Shown: positions 28,209 to 37,350 of the stretch, in pieces
Layout: every line of letters begins with the position of its first letter
Numbering within the stretch: the first letter of the stretch is position 1
Assembly: GCF_001042635.1 (NCBI RefSeq)
Contig: NZ_AP012331.1
Coordinates: forward strand, 1,860,001 to 1,924,000
Direction: 5' to 3'
DNA from: Bifidobacterium scardovii JCM 12489 = DSM 13734
Lineage (GTDB): Bacteria; Actinomycetota; Actinomycetes; Actinomycetales; Bifidobacteriaceae
DNA: 64,000 nt
Notes under the pieces: model-generated
What the model was told of the DNA's origin: nothing
Databases searched by the model: none
The model's input: the letters and a program-made list of their open reading frames with translations, nothing else
Made by a program: the position numbers and the translations under genes

Positions 28209-28282
28209 GGCCGGCCGGCAGCCAAGGTGGAGAACGTACGGTTCAGGTATACGCTCGTACGCACCTTGGCCACCGGCCGGCC
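28209..28282. repeat. Long GC-rich hairpin between POT permease 1 and the metallopeptidase
   Basis: Arms 28209-28229 and 28262-28282 pair over 21 bp with two adjacent mismatches (GGCCGGCCGG...CCAAGGTG). The loop holds two CGTACG words. Read on the minus strand there is no T run directly after it, so it may be a processing or attenuating structure, not a complete terminator. Confidence 0.6.
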
Positions 28283-28308
28283 GGAGAAGGGGTTGGACTG
28301 AAGGTCCG

Positions 28309-29883
28309 TCACTCGGCCATGATCGCGTTCTGCATCTTGTTGCGGAACAGGAAGATCAGGACGGAGACGGCCAGCTCGAGGATCGCGATGATCCAGAACA
28401 GCGGCAGCTGGGTGTCCAGGGTCTGGAGCTTGCCGAAGATGATCAGCGAGATCGCGGTGCCGATGGCGGCCGACAGCGTGAAGCCGGTCTGCAGCTGGGT
28501 CTCGTAGGACTTCGGGGAGGCCGCGGCGACCAGGGAGGTGGCGGCGACGCCGTAGGGGAAGCCGCCGAAGTTGCCGACGACGTAGTAGATGAGCATCCAG
28601 ATCACCGAGTACTTGGCGGTGCCGGGGAACAGCACGACGGTCGGCACGATGAGCAGCAGGTTGGAGATGCCGGAGAAGGCGAAGCCGAACCACAGGCGGT
28701 CCACGGACTTCCACTTGTCACCCAGCTTGGTGGCCCACAGCCAGCTGTAGAAGATGCCGGCGAGCAGTGCCACGACGGAGATGAGGGTGTTGAAGGAGCC
28801 CGGGGCGATCTCGAAGCCGAAGAAGTTGCGGTTGATGCGCTGGTCGAGGAACATGAGCAGCGTGGTGCCCTGCAGCTGGTAGTCGATGCCGATGACGATC
28901 TGCATGAGGATGATCGGCGAGACGGCGCCCAGACGGCGGCGCTCGACGCCCTTGATGCGCTTGGAGCTCCAAATGATCACGAAGAACACGATGGCGACGA
29001 TGAAGGTGCAGGAGCTGACGGTGCTGGCCAGCGTGCCGATCGAGGCCTTGCCGGTGCCCACGGCGATGGCGATGGCAACGGCGATCAGCACCAGGGCGAT
29101 CAGCGCGCCGAAGCCGTACTTCTTCTTTTCGGCGGCGCTGAGCGGGCGGGACGGCTTGGAGCCGAGGGAGCCGAAGAACGCCTTGCCGGGCAGGCCGATG
29201 CACGCGGCGTACAGGAAGGCGGCGATGGCGCCGATCAGGAAGCCGTAGTGGTAGTTGATCAGGCCGAGCTGCGCGGCGATCACCGGGGTGATGAAGCCGG
29301 CGATGCTGTTCGCGATGTTGTGCATCGCGTACGCGCCGTCGCGGCGGCTGTCCTTGCGGTGGAACAGCAGGCCGGTCAGCGAGTAGTTCGAGGCGCCCAT
29401 GATCGGCAGGTTCATCAGGATCATGCCGACGACCGCGAACACGCGGCCCTGGTCGATGGAGAAGGCCGGGATGGCGAGGATGGCGCAGGACAGGCCCTTG
29501 GCGATGTTGCCGATGACCAGCGCCTTGCGGGCGCCGAACACGCGGTCGGCCAGCCAGGAGCCGATGATGCCGAACATCGAGTTGATCGCGCCGACCGAGG
29601 CAATGAGCTGCGCGGCCTCGCCCTGGGTGAAGCCAAGGCCCTTGGTCCACGGCGAGTACAAGTAGTAGATGAGCACGGCGCCGTACGCGCCCCAGCAGAT
29701 CGAGTTGAAGAAGTTGCCGGCGGCCAGCGAGGACAGGCCCTTGGGGTAGCCGAGGAACGAATGGTCGTCGCGGATCTTCTTCAGTTCCTGCTCTTCGGCG
29801 GTGGTGATCTTCTCGCCGTCTTCATCCAGCACCAGCGACGTGTCGTCGTTGACCGTGTCGGGTGATGATTGGGTATTGGACAT
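28309..29883 (-). CDS. Proton-dependent oligopeptide transporter (POT/PTR2), copy 1
   Basis: Inner-membrane di/tripeptide:proton symporter of the DtpT group, 524 residues, 12-14 helices. After a cytoplasmic tail comes FLGYPKGLSSLAAGNFFNSICWGAYGAVLIYYLY, a typical first helix. The usual ExxER motif of POT helix 1 is not obvious, so this is a divergent subgroup. ATG 29883 follows AAGGAGG. A tandem paralog lies upstream; the last 102 bp of the two are identical. The substrate might be modified peptides, given the glycosidase neighbours (inference). Confidence 0.85.
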   Translation of the reverse strand: MSNTQSSPDTVNDDTSLVLDEDGEKITTAEEQELKKIRDDHSFLGYPKGLSSLAAGNFFNSICWGAYGAVLIYYLYSPWTKGLGFTQGEAAQLIASVGAINSMFGIIGSWLADRVFGARKALVIGNIAKGLSCAILAIPAFSIDQGRVFAVVGMILMNLPIMGASNYSLTGLLFHRKDSRRDGAYAMHNIANSIAGFITPVIAAQLGLINYHYGFLIGAIAAFLYAACIGLPGKAFFGSLGSKPSRPLSAAEKKKYGFGALIALVLIAVAIAIAVGTGKASIGTLASTVSSCTFIVAIVFFVIIWSSKRIKGVERRRLGAVSPIILMQIVIGIDYQLQGTTLLMFLDQRINRNFFGFEIAPGSFNTLISVVALLAGIFYSWLWATKLGDKWKSVDRLWFGFAFSGISNLLLIVPTVVLFPGTAKYSVIWMLIYYVVGNFGGFPYGVAATSLVAAASPKSYETQLQTGFTLSAAIGTAISLIIFGKLQTLDTQLPLFWIIAILELAVSVLIFLFRNKMQNAIMAE

Positions 29884-30535
29884 TGCTTACTCCTCCTTGA
29901 GAGTGACTTAAGTAAGTCTGTCTTTTGTTCCGCCCCGAATGAGGCGTTACTTTGAAGGTAATCCGCGGATAAGTGAACATAGGGTGAAGTCTTGTTGTAA
30001 AAAGTGGACAATTATTCGAGCATCCACACGAAATATCCACGAAATAGTGGAGAAATGTCAGGGAAACGGAGCGGAAACACCCAATTGTTCTCACCGACAA
30101 CCGGCCGAAAACCCAGAATATGGCGGGAAACAGCAAGTCAGCAGTGCCCGAAGTGCACGCCCCCGCCGGATGGATAGCCCGGTGGGCTATCCATAGCAGT
30201 GTGCGAAGCGCACGTCGCATATAGCGTCGGGGGGCTGGCGGCGCAGCCGACTGGGGGTGTCCGGAAACCGATATGCCAGCCTCCCGACCACCCTCAGTCT
30301 CGCTTCGCGAGCCAGCTCCCGCCAGCGGGAGCGTGCCGAATCCGGCGTAACGGAATAATAAAAAAAGGCCCCTCCCGAAGGAGGGACCATGTCATGCTCG
30401 ATATCGAAGACGGACACCCGGCATTCCGTGCCTCCGGCTCCCCTCTCCGAGGGGAGCCAGGTATGGAGCATACCTACCACGAGCCAACCATCCGACAGCT
30501 CCCCTCGGAGAGGGGAGCCACAGGCACGGGATGGA
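29884..30535. repeat. Intergenic region with several hairpin repeats
   Basis: No gene. From left: promoter area of POT copy 1 with AAAAAGTGGACA at 29999-30010, also found upstream of copy 2; an 11-bp perfect hairpin at 30170-30194 (ATGGATAGCCC) flanked by the near-repeats GCAGTGCCCGAAGTGCACG and GCAGTGTGCGAAGCGCACG; a dispersed repeat copy at about 30218-30345; the terminator at 30358-30388; and a further CTCCCCTC-type copy at about 30436-30522. Confidence 0.65.
30358..30388 (-). terminator. Terminator of POT permease copy 2
   Basis: On the minus strand GGTCCCTCC, a TTCG tetraloop, GGAGGGGCC and then a run of T. Canonical rho-independent terminator downstream of the gene ending at 30536. Confidence 0.85.
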
Positions 30536-32125
30536 TCACTCGGCCATGATCGCGTTCTGCATCTTGTTGCGGAACAGGAAGATCAGGACGGAGACGGCCA
30601 GCTCGAGGATCGCGATGATCCAGAACAGCGGCAGCTGGGATTCCAGCGTCTGCAGCTGACCGAAGATGATCAGCGAGATCGCGGTGCCGATGGCGGCCGA
30701 CAGCGTGAAGCCGGTCTGCAGCTGCGCCTCGTAGGACTTCGGGGCGGCGGCGGCCACCATCGAGGTGGCGGCGACGCCGTACGGGAAGCCGCCGAAGTTG
30801 CCGACCAGGTAGTAGATCAGCAGCCAGATCACCGAGTACTTCGCGGTGCCGGGGAACAGCACGGCGGTCGGCACGATGAGCAGCAGGTTGGAGATGGCGC
30901 CGGCGCCGAAGCCGAACCACAGGCGGTCCACGGACTTCCACTTGGCACCGAACTTGGTGGCCCACAGCCAGCTGTAGAAGATGCCGGACAGCAGCCCGAT
31001 CACGGCGATGATCGTGTTGAACGAACCCGGGGCGATCTCGAAGCCGAAGAAGTTGCGGTTGATGCGCTGGTCGAGGAACATGAGCAGCGTGGTGCCCTGC
31101 ATCGCGTAGTCCACGCCGATGACGATCTGCATGACGATCAGCGGGGAGACGGCGGCGAGGCGGCGGCGCTCGACGCCCTGGATGCGCTTCGAACGCCAGA
31201 TGATGGCGAAGAACGCGATGGCGATCACGAAGGTGAAGGAGCTCACGGTGCTGGCGAAGGTGCCGATCGTGGCCTTGCCCGAACCCACGGCGATGGCGAT
31301 CGCGATCGCGAGGACGGCGACGACAGCCAAGGCCCCGAGGCCGTACTTCTTCTTCTCGGCGGCGCTGAGCGGATGGGACGGCTTGGATCCGAACGAGCCG
31401 AAGATGCGCTTGCCCGGCAGGCCGATGCACGCGGCGATCAGGAAGGCGGCGATGGCGCCGATCAGGAAGCCGTAGTGGTAGTTGATCTGGCCGAGCTGCG
31501 CGGCGATCACCGGCGTGATGAAGCCGGCGATGTTGTTCGCGATGGTGAACATGGCGAAGGCGCCGTCGCGGCGGCTGTCCTTGCGGTCGAACAGCAGGCC
31601 GGTCAGCGCGGCGCTGGAGGCGCCCATGATCGGCAGGTTCATCAGGATCATGCCGACGACCGCGAACACGCGGCCCTGCTCAAGGGAGAAGGCCGGCAGG
31701 GCGAGCAGACCGCAGGACACGCCCTTGGCGATGTTGCCGATGATCATGGCCTTGCGGGCGCCGAAGATGCGGTCGGCCAGCCAGGATCCGACGATGGAGA
31801 ACACCGAGTTGATCGCGCCGACGGCGGCGACCAGCTGCGCGGCCTCGCCCTGGGTGAAGCCCAGGCCCTGGGTCCACGGCTTGTACAGATAGTAGATGAG
31901 CACGGCGCCATAGGCACCCCAGCAGATCGAGTTGAAGAAGTTGCACGCCGTCAGGGGCGCGATGCCCATCGGGTAGCCGAGGAACGAACGGTCGGCGCGC
32001 AGGCGCTTCAGTTCCTTCTCCTCCGCCGTGCCCTCGCGGGCCCCGTCCCCGTCGCGCACCTGGGTCCCGTCCGTGCCGCTCTGGCCGTCTTGATCTTGCG
32101 GATCCTGCGGACTTTGCTGAGACAT
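30536..32125 (-). CDS. Proton-dependent oligopeptide transporter (POT/PTR2), copy 2
   Basis: 529-residue paralog of copy 1 with the same helices; it differs mainly in its charged N-terminal tail, rich in Gln, Asp and Gly. ATG 32125 follows AAGGAGG. It is divergent from the alpha-galactosidase gene at 32506, so the two probably share a control region. Duplicate POT permeases next to glycosidases and not beside a peptide operon alone are unusual. Confidence 0.85.
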   Translation of the reverse strand: MSQQSPQDPQDQDGQSGTDGTQVRDGDGAREGTAEEKELKRLRADRSFLGYPMGIAPLTACNFFNSICWGAYGAVLIYYLYKPWTQGLGFTQGEAAQLVAAVGAINSVFSIVGSWLADRIFGARKAMIIGNIAKGVSCGLLALPAFSLEQGRVFAVVGMILMNLPIMGASSAALTGLLFDRKDSRRDGAFAMFTIANNIAGFITPVIAAQLGQINYHYGFLIGAIAAFLIAACIGLPGKRIFGSFGSKPSHPLSAAEKKKYGLGALAVVAVLAIAIAIAVGSGKATIGTFASTVSSFTFVIAIAFFAIIWRSKRIQGVERRRLAAVSPLIVMQIVIGVDYAMQGTTLLMFLDQRINRNFFGFEIAPGSFNTIIAVIGLLSGIFYSWLWATKFGAKWKSVDRLWFGFGAGAISNLLLIVPTAVLFPGTAKYSVIWLLIYYLVGNFGGFPYGVAATSMVAAAAPKSYEAQLQTGFTLSAAIGTAISLIIFGQLQTLESQLPLFWIIAILELAVSVLIFLFRNKMQNAIMAE

Positions 32126-32505
32126 TCCCTACCTCCTTGAAGGTGATGCGGCCCGGCGAACCATGTGCGCCAAACCGCCGTTTCCACATTGAACAATGGA
32201 TTGCACATGCATGAGCAAACATACAACTGAGAACGTTCACAATGAGGTGAATGCTTTCACCGAAAAAGTGGACATATATGCGAATTGTGACGAATACCAT
32301 ACTTTGCGAAAACTCGGAACATCCCTTTCGCGCCCCGTGATTCCGCGGAAAAGCACACAGTTAAGATTTGTCCACCAAATCGCACAAGAAGCGAGTGCGG
32401 TTGGAACCGGCCCGTTTCTACACTGAAAGTCAACGGCATCGCAGTTGACTCGGATGCCCGATCTTATGGGCATCGCAGCCCACGCCACACCTCAAGGAGG
32501 TATGC
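32126..32505. promoter_or_regulatory. Shared divergent control region, POT copy 2 and GH36-1
   Basis: AT-richer than its surroundings. Candidate sites: TGAGAACGTTCACA (32228-32241, palindromic GAACGTTC core), the palindrome GGTGAATGCTTTCACC (32246-32261), AAAAAGTGGACA (32263-32274, same 12-mer as upstream of POT copy 1) and TTTGTCCACC (32367-32376, whose complement recurs upstream of GH36-3). The AAGGAGG before GH36-1 is at the right end. Confidence 0.6.
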
Positions 32506-34767
32506 ATGACCATCCTGTTCGACAGTGCAACCAGGCAGTTCCACCTGCGCAACGACGCCATCAGCTATGTGATGCGCGTGTTGCTGGGCGGCGAGCTGAG
32601 CCACGTCTACTTCGGCGCCCGCTTGGGCGACGACGGCGACCTCGCCGACGAGCACGCGGCCCCGGTCACGGGATTGCAGACCCACGACGCCGCGGACGCC
32701 TATTCCCTTGAAGACCGGCATCTGGAATACCCCGCCGCCGGCTCGGGCGACCTCAACCCGGCGGCGCTGGCGATCACCGACGCGCGCGGATCGCATGTGG
32801 TGCGCCCGCTCTACGCCGGCTACCGCATCCTCGACGGCAAGCCCGCCCTCGAAGGGCTGCCGTCCACCTACGTGGAGGACGACGCCGAGGCGCAGACGCT
32901 GGAGATCACGCTGATCGACGAGCGCGTCGGCCTTGAGATCCAGCTGCTGTACACGCTGTTCGCCGACCGCCCGGTGATCGCGCGCAGCGCGAAGCTCACC
33001 GCCTCCGCCCGCCAAGGCGCCGCGCCGATCGACGTGGACGCGGCCTACAGCGCCGATCTGGACCTTGCAGACGGCGACTGGGACCTCATCACGCTCGGCG
33101 GCGAATGGGAGCGCGAATGCGCGCCGCTGCGCGCCAGGCTGCGCCTTGGCCACCAGGGCTCGTCCAGCCTCAGCGGCCACACCAGCCACCGCGCCAACCC
33201 GTATCTGGTGCTGGCCCGCCCCGACACCACCGAAACGCACGGCGCCGCGATCGGCGCATCGCTCGCCTACAGCGGCAACTTCGACGCCGACGTGCATGTG
33301 GACAGCTACTGGCGCACGCGGCTGCGCATCGGCATCAACCCCGAACTGTTCCGCTGGCGCCTCGAGCCCGGCGAATCCCTGCAGCTGCCGGAGGCGGTGC
33401 TCGCCTACTCGTCCGACGGCATCGGCGCTCTGAGCCGCGTCTACCACTCGCTGTACCGCACGCGCATGGCCCGCGGCCCGTGGCGCGACCGCCGCCGCCC
33501 GATCGTGGTGAACACCTGGGAGGCCATCTACATGAAGATGGACGAGGACAAGCTCGTCGAGCTGGCCTCCAGCGCCAAGGATCTCGGCATCGAGATGCTG
33601 GTGATCGACGACGGATGGTTCGGCCACCGCAACTACGACGACACCTCGCTGGGCGACTGGTTCCCGAACCCGGCGAAGTTCCCGAACGGCCTGAAGCCCG
33701 TCGGCGAGCGCGTGCACGCGCTCGGCCTCAAGCTGGGCCTGTGGTTCGAGCCGGAGATGATCAGCCGCGACAGCGTGCTGTTCGATACGCACCCCGATTG
33801 GGTGCTCGGCGACCCGGACGTGGAGCTGAGCGTCGGCCGCCACCAGTATCTGCTCGATCTGACGCGCCCCGAGGTCGTCGATTATCTGGCCGGCATCATG
33901 TCGAAGACGATCCGCGAGGGCGGCATCGACTACATCAAGTGGGATATGAACCGCTCGCTCGCGGAGGTCTACTCCCCCACGCTGCCGGCCGAACGCCAGG
34001 GCGAGGTGTACCACCGCTACGTGCTCGGCTACTACGATCTGCTGGGCCGACTCACCCGCGCCTTCCCCGACATGCTCATCGAATCGTGCTGTTCGGGCGG
34101 CGGCCGCGTCGACCCCGGCGTGCTCGCCTACGCGCCGCAGGCGTGGATCTCCGACGACACCGACGCCATGGAGCGCGTGAAGATCCAGTACGGCACGTCG
34201 TACGCCTACCCGCTGAGCATGATGAGCAATCACGTCTCCGCGGTGCCGAACGCGCAGACCGGCCGCATCTCGCCGCTCAAGACCCGTGCTGACGTGGCGC
34301 TCTTCGGCACCTTCGGCTACGAGCTCGACCCGCGCACGGTCACCGACGAGGCCGAGCGCGAACAGATCCGCCGGCAGGTCGCCCTGGACAAGCGCTTCGC
34401 CGCGCTCGTGGCCACCGGCGACTTCTACCGCCTGATCAGCCCGTTCGCCTCCGAGCCGGCGTTCGCCATGGCGCACGCCGCGTGGATGGTGGTCTCCCCC
34501 GACCGCCGCGAGGCGCTGGTGGGCTACTACCGCACGCATGTCGGCGTCAATCTCATGCCCTTCCATCTGCGGCTCGCCGGCCTCGACCGCGACGCCGCCT
34601 ACACCGTGGAGGAGATCGGATTCGACACGAACCCGTGGCGGCCGCGCCGCGGCGACGAGCTGGAGGAGATCGGCCTGCCCTTCATCGACGGCTCGGCCGG
34701 CGAATGGAAGTCGAAGATCCCGGGCGGCGACAACATCTCGCGCCTGTTCCATCTGACGGCGCGGTAG
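32506..34767 (+). CDS. Alpha-galactosidase, GH36, copy 1
   Basis: Retaining glycosidase hydrolysing terminal alpha-galactosides, 753 residues, no signal peptide, hence cytoplasmic. N-terminal beta-supersandwich, then a TIM barrel with the nucleophile in YIKWDMNRS (Asp480) and the acid/base in WISDDTDAMER (Asp550), 70 residues apart as in characterised GH36 tetrameric enzymes; the sugar-binding ESCCSGGGRVD segment is intact. ATG 32506 follows AAGGAGG. First of a plus-strand series with the GH127 and the 1135-aa gene. Substrates could be raffinose-type sugars or galactosylated peptides. Confidence 0.95.
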   Translation: MTILFDSATRQFHLRNDAISYVMRVLLGGELSHVYFGARLGDDGDLADEHAAPVTGLQTHDAADAYSLEDRHLEYPAAGSGDLNPAALAITDARGSHVVRPLYAGYRILDGKPALEGLPSTYVEDDAEAQTLEITLIDERVGLEIQLLYTLFADRPVIARSAKLTASARQGAAPIDVDAAYSADLDLADGDWDLITLGGEWERECAPLRARLRLGHQGSSSLSGHTSHRANPYLVLARPDTTETHGAAIGASLAYSGNFDADVHVDSYWRTRLRIGINPELFRWRLEPGESLQLPEAVLAYSSDGIGALSRVYHSLYRTRMARGPWRDRRRPIVVNTWEAIYMKMDEDKLVELASSAKDLGIEMLVIDDGWFGHRNYDDTSLGDWFPNPAKFPNGLKPVGERVHALGLKLGLWFEPEMISRDSVLFDTHPDWVLGDPDVELSVGRHQYLLDLTRPEVVDYLAGIMSKTIREGGIDYIKWDMNRSLAEVYSPTLPAERQGEVYHRYVLGYYDLLGRLTRAFPDMLIESCCSGGGRVDPGVLAYAPQAWISDDTDAMERVKIQYGTSYAYPLSMMSNHVSAVPNAQTGRISPLKTRADVALFGTFGYELDPRTVTDEAEREQIRRQVALDKRFAALVATGDFYRLISPFASEPAFAMAHAAWMVVSPDRREALVGYYRTHVGVNLMPFHLRLAGLDRDAAYTVEEIGFDTNPWRPRRGDELEEIGLPFIDGSAGEWKSKIPGGDNISRLFHLTAR

Positions 34768-34782
34768 GATCCCGGCCGGTTT

Positions 34783-34829
34783 CGGTTCTCTCCCCTCAGT
34801 CGGCTTCGCCGACTGAGGGGAGAGAACCG
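34783..34829. repeat. Dispersed hairpin repeat, perfect 22-bp stem
   Basis: Arms 34783-34804 and 34808-34829 (ending CCCCTCAGTCGGC), 3-nt loop TTC. A compact copy of the CTCCCCTCAG/CTGAGGGGAG repeat family, lying between GH36-1 and GH127-1; it may attenuate or stabilise the transcript. Confidence 0.75.
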
Positions 34830-34900
34830 ATCAACCAACCAATCATCAACACTTCACCCGAATCATCATTTCAACCAATCCAACACAGGAAAGGAACATC

Positions 34901-37216
34901 ATGTCCGACAACACCGCGCTCACCGATCAGCAGATCGTCGAGCAGGACGCCCAGACGCTCTACATCGGCAACACCGGCACCGTCGAGTTCGACCTGAACC
35001 TGCCGACCGAGGGCAAGAACGGCTCCGCAGTCAGCTGGCAGACCAGCGACGACCGCTGGATCAAGACGGACGGCACCGTGCACATGCCCGAATACGGCCG
35101 CGGCGACCGCAATGTGACGCTCACCGCCACGCTCACGTACGGCGAGGCGAGCGCGACCCGCGAGTTCACCGTCAAGGTGCTCGAGCAGGCCAACAAGATC
35201 AAGGTCAAGGAGTTCTTCCCGATCGAGGTGACCGCCGGCGCCGGCTCCACGTACGAGCTGCCGATGTTCGCCGCCGTGCGCACCGATGACGACCGCCTGA
35301 TCTCGCAGCGCATCAACTGGGACGACGGCGTCGAGCACCAGGCCGGCGAGCCCGGCGACGTGAGCTACCACGGCGTGATCGACGGCAGCACCATCGAGGT
35401 GACCGGCACCGTGCATGTGGTCGACCACGACCCGAACGCCCCGGTCGACGCCGCCCCGAAGGTCAAGGCGCTGCCGATCGACCACGTGCGCCTGACCGGC
35501 GAGGGCTTCCTGGCCCGCAACCAGGCCCGCCGCATCGCCTACCTCAAGACCGTGGACGACGACCAGCTGCTGGTCGAGTTCCGCACCGCCAGCGGCCTGG
35601 ACACCAAGGGCGCGCCGCTGATGATCGGCTGGGACGCGCCGGATTCGCTGCTGCGCGGCCACACCACCGGCCACTTCATCTCCGCCTACGCGCTGGCGTA
35701 CGCCGCCAGCGGCGACGAGACGATCAAGGCCAAGCTCGACTATGTGGTCGACTCGCTGGCCGAGGTGCAGCGCGCGTTCGCCGCCAAGCCCGGATTCCAT
35801 CCCGGCTTCCTCTCCGCCTACTCCGAGCGCCAGTTCGACGAGCTGGAGAAGTACGCCCCCTACCCCACCATCTGGGCGCCGTACTACACGCTGCACAAGA
35901 TCCTCGCCGGCCTGATCGACGCCTACAACTACGCGGGCAACGAGACCGCGCTCGACGTGGCCTCCAAGGTGGGCGACTGGGTCTATGACCGCCTGTCCAA
36001 GCTGCCGCACGAGCAGCTGCAGAACATGTGGAGCATGTACATCGCCGGCGAGTTCGGCGGCATGAACGAGTCGCTCGCCAACCTGTACGCCATCACCAGC
36101 AACCCCAAGCACCTGGCCGCCGCGCGCCTGTTCGACAACGACCGCCTGATGGTGCCGATGCGCCAGCACGTCGACGCGCTGGGCGGCATGCACGCCAACC
36201 AGCACATCCCGCAGGTGATCGGCTCGGTCAAGCTGTTCGAGCAGACCGGCGTGCCCTACTACCTCGAGCAGGCGAAGTTCTTCTACGAGTCGGTCACCGG
36301 CCACCACCTCTACGCGCTGGGCGGCACCGGCCAGGGCGAGATGTTCCACCAGCCCGACGAGATCGGCAACCTGATCTTCGAGAACACGGCCGAAAGCTGC
36401 GCCTCGTACAACATGCTCAAGCTGGCCGCCGAGCTCTACCAGTACTTCCCGCAGGCGCAGTACGGCGACTACTACGAGCTGACCACGCTCAACCACATCG
36501 CCGCCACCACCGACCATGTGCCCGAGGGCGGGTCCCTGTACTTCTTCCAGACCCAGCCGGGCGGGCAGAAGAGCTTCGACGTGGAGAACAGCTGCTGCCA
36601 CGGCACCGACCTCGAATCGCACTTCTACTACGCGCAGGGCTCCTACTACGCGGACGCCGACGCGCTGTACGTGCGCCTGTACCTCAACGGCACGCTGGAC
36701 GACGAGGCCGCGAAGCTCGCCGTCCACGTCGACGACCTGGCGCCTGAGCACGTGCGCATCGACGTCGAACGCCTGGCCAAGAACACGCTGCGCCTGCGCG
36801 TGCCGGGCTGGAGCGCCGGCAAGGTCGCGGTGAAGGTCAACGGCCAGCCGCTGGGCGCCCTCGTGGTCGACGCCGCCCGCACCGACTCCGGCGAACTCGC
36901 GTTCACCGCCGGCGCGCTCGGCCTCGCCTCCTGGGACGGCGCCAGCGTCGAGCTCGACTTCGAGCCGCACATGCACCTGGCCCCGACCCCGGACCGTCCG
37001 GAGCTGGCCGCCGTGGAGTGGGGCCCGTACGTGCTCGCCGCGCTGAGCGAGAGCACCGACTACCTCGACGTGCCCGTCGACGGGTCCGACCCGGATGCGG
37101 CGTTCGAGCGCGAGGAGGGCACCCTGACCTTCACGCACAAGGCCACCGGCCTGAAGTTCGTGCCGCTCGAGCAGATCAACGAGGAGCACTACCACGCCTA
37201 CGTGCGCGTGAAGTAG
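34901..37216 (+). CDS. GH127-type beta-L-arabinofuranosidase, copy 1, with N-terminal Ig-like region
   Basis: 771 residues, no signal peptide. About residues 1-185 form Ig-like beta-rich modules (SAVSWQTSDDRWIKTDG and so on). An (alpha/alpha)6 barrel of the DUF1680/GH127 type follows from RNQARRIAYLKTV. The zinc-thiolate catalytic set of GH127 is present: Glu498 and Cys500 in ESCASYNML, Cys565-Cys566 in NSCCHGTD, equivalent to Glu338/Cys340/Cys417/Cys418 of B. longum HypBA1. Start ATG follows GGAAAGGAA. Predicted to release beta-L-arabinofuranose, as from hydroxyproline arabinosides; other GH127/GH146 activities are possible. Confidence 0.88.
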   Translation: MSDNTALTDQQIVEQDAQTLYIGNTGTVEFDLNLPTEGKNGSAVSWQTSDDRWIKTDGTVHMPEYGRGDRNVTLTATLTYGEASATREFTVKVLEQANKIKVKEFFPIEVTAGAGSTYELPMFAAVRTDDDRLISQRINWDDGVEHQAGEPGDVSYHGVIDGSTIEVTGTVHVVDHDPNAPVDAAPKVKALPIDHVRLTGEGFLARNQARRIAYLKTVDDDQLLVEFRTASGLDTKGAPLMIGWDAPDSLLRGHTTGHFISAYALAYAASGDETIKAKLDYVVDSLAEVQRAFAAKPGFHPGFLSAYSERQFDELEKYAPYPTIWAPYYTLHKILAGLIDAYNYAGNETALDVASKVGDWVYDRLSKLPHEQLQNMWSMYIAGEFGGMNESLANLYAITSNPKHLAAARLFDNDRLMVPMRQHVDALGGMHANQHIPQVIGSVKLFEQTGVPYYLEQAKFFYESVTGHHLYALGGTGQGEMFHQPDEIGNLIFENTAESCASYNMLKLAAELYQYFPQAQYGDYYELTTLNHIAATTDHVPEGGSLYFFQTQPGGQKSFDVENSCCHGTDLESHFYYAQGSYYADADALYVRLYLNGTLDDEAAKLAVHVDDLAPEHVRIDVERLAKNTLRLRVPGWSAGKVAVKVNGQPLGALVVDAARTDSGELAFTAGALGLASWDGASVELDFEPHMHLAPTPDRPELAAVEWGPYVLAALSESTDYLDVPVDGSDPDAAFEREEGTLTFTHKATGLKFVPLEQINEEHYHAYVRVK

Positions 37217-37226
37217 CGCAAGCTCC

Positions 37227-37256
37227 AACGGCTTCCCCGACCGGGGAAGCCGTTTT
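37227..37256 (+). terminator. Terminator after GH127-1
   Basis: Arms 37227-37238 (AACGGCTTCCCC) and 37243-37254 with loop GACC, running into six T. Separates the GH127 gene from the next ORF. Confidence 0.85.
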
Positions 37257-37350
37257 TTCGTCGTGGCCGCGCCGATCCGCGCGCGGCCACGGAACCCATA
37301 CGGCATATACGTTTTGGCGGCGATGCCGCCGTGACATGGAAGGATGTCCG

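Noticed and set aside
25418..28507. 1029-aa plus-strand ORF opposite the aminopeptidase and metallopeptidase genes
   Set aside because: Antisense shadow in GC-rich DNA; composition (Val/Arg/His/Gly) is that of a reversed codon frame, and three well-supported genes with ribosome binding sites lie on the other strand.
29939..30196. 85-aa plus-strand ORF upstream of POT copy 1
   Set aside because: It overlaps the promoter area and a hairpin repeat, lacks a ribosome binding site and has irregular composition.
32464..34752. 762-aa minus-strand ORF over GH36-1
   Set aside because: Shadow of the alpha-galactosidase gene; the opposite strand has intact catalytic motifs.
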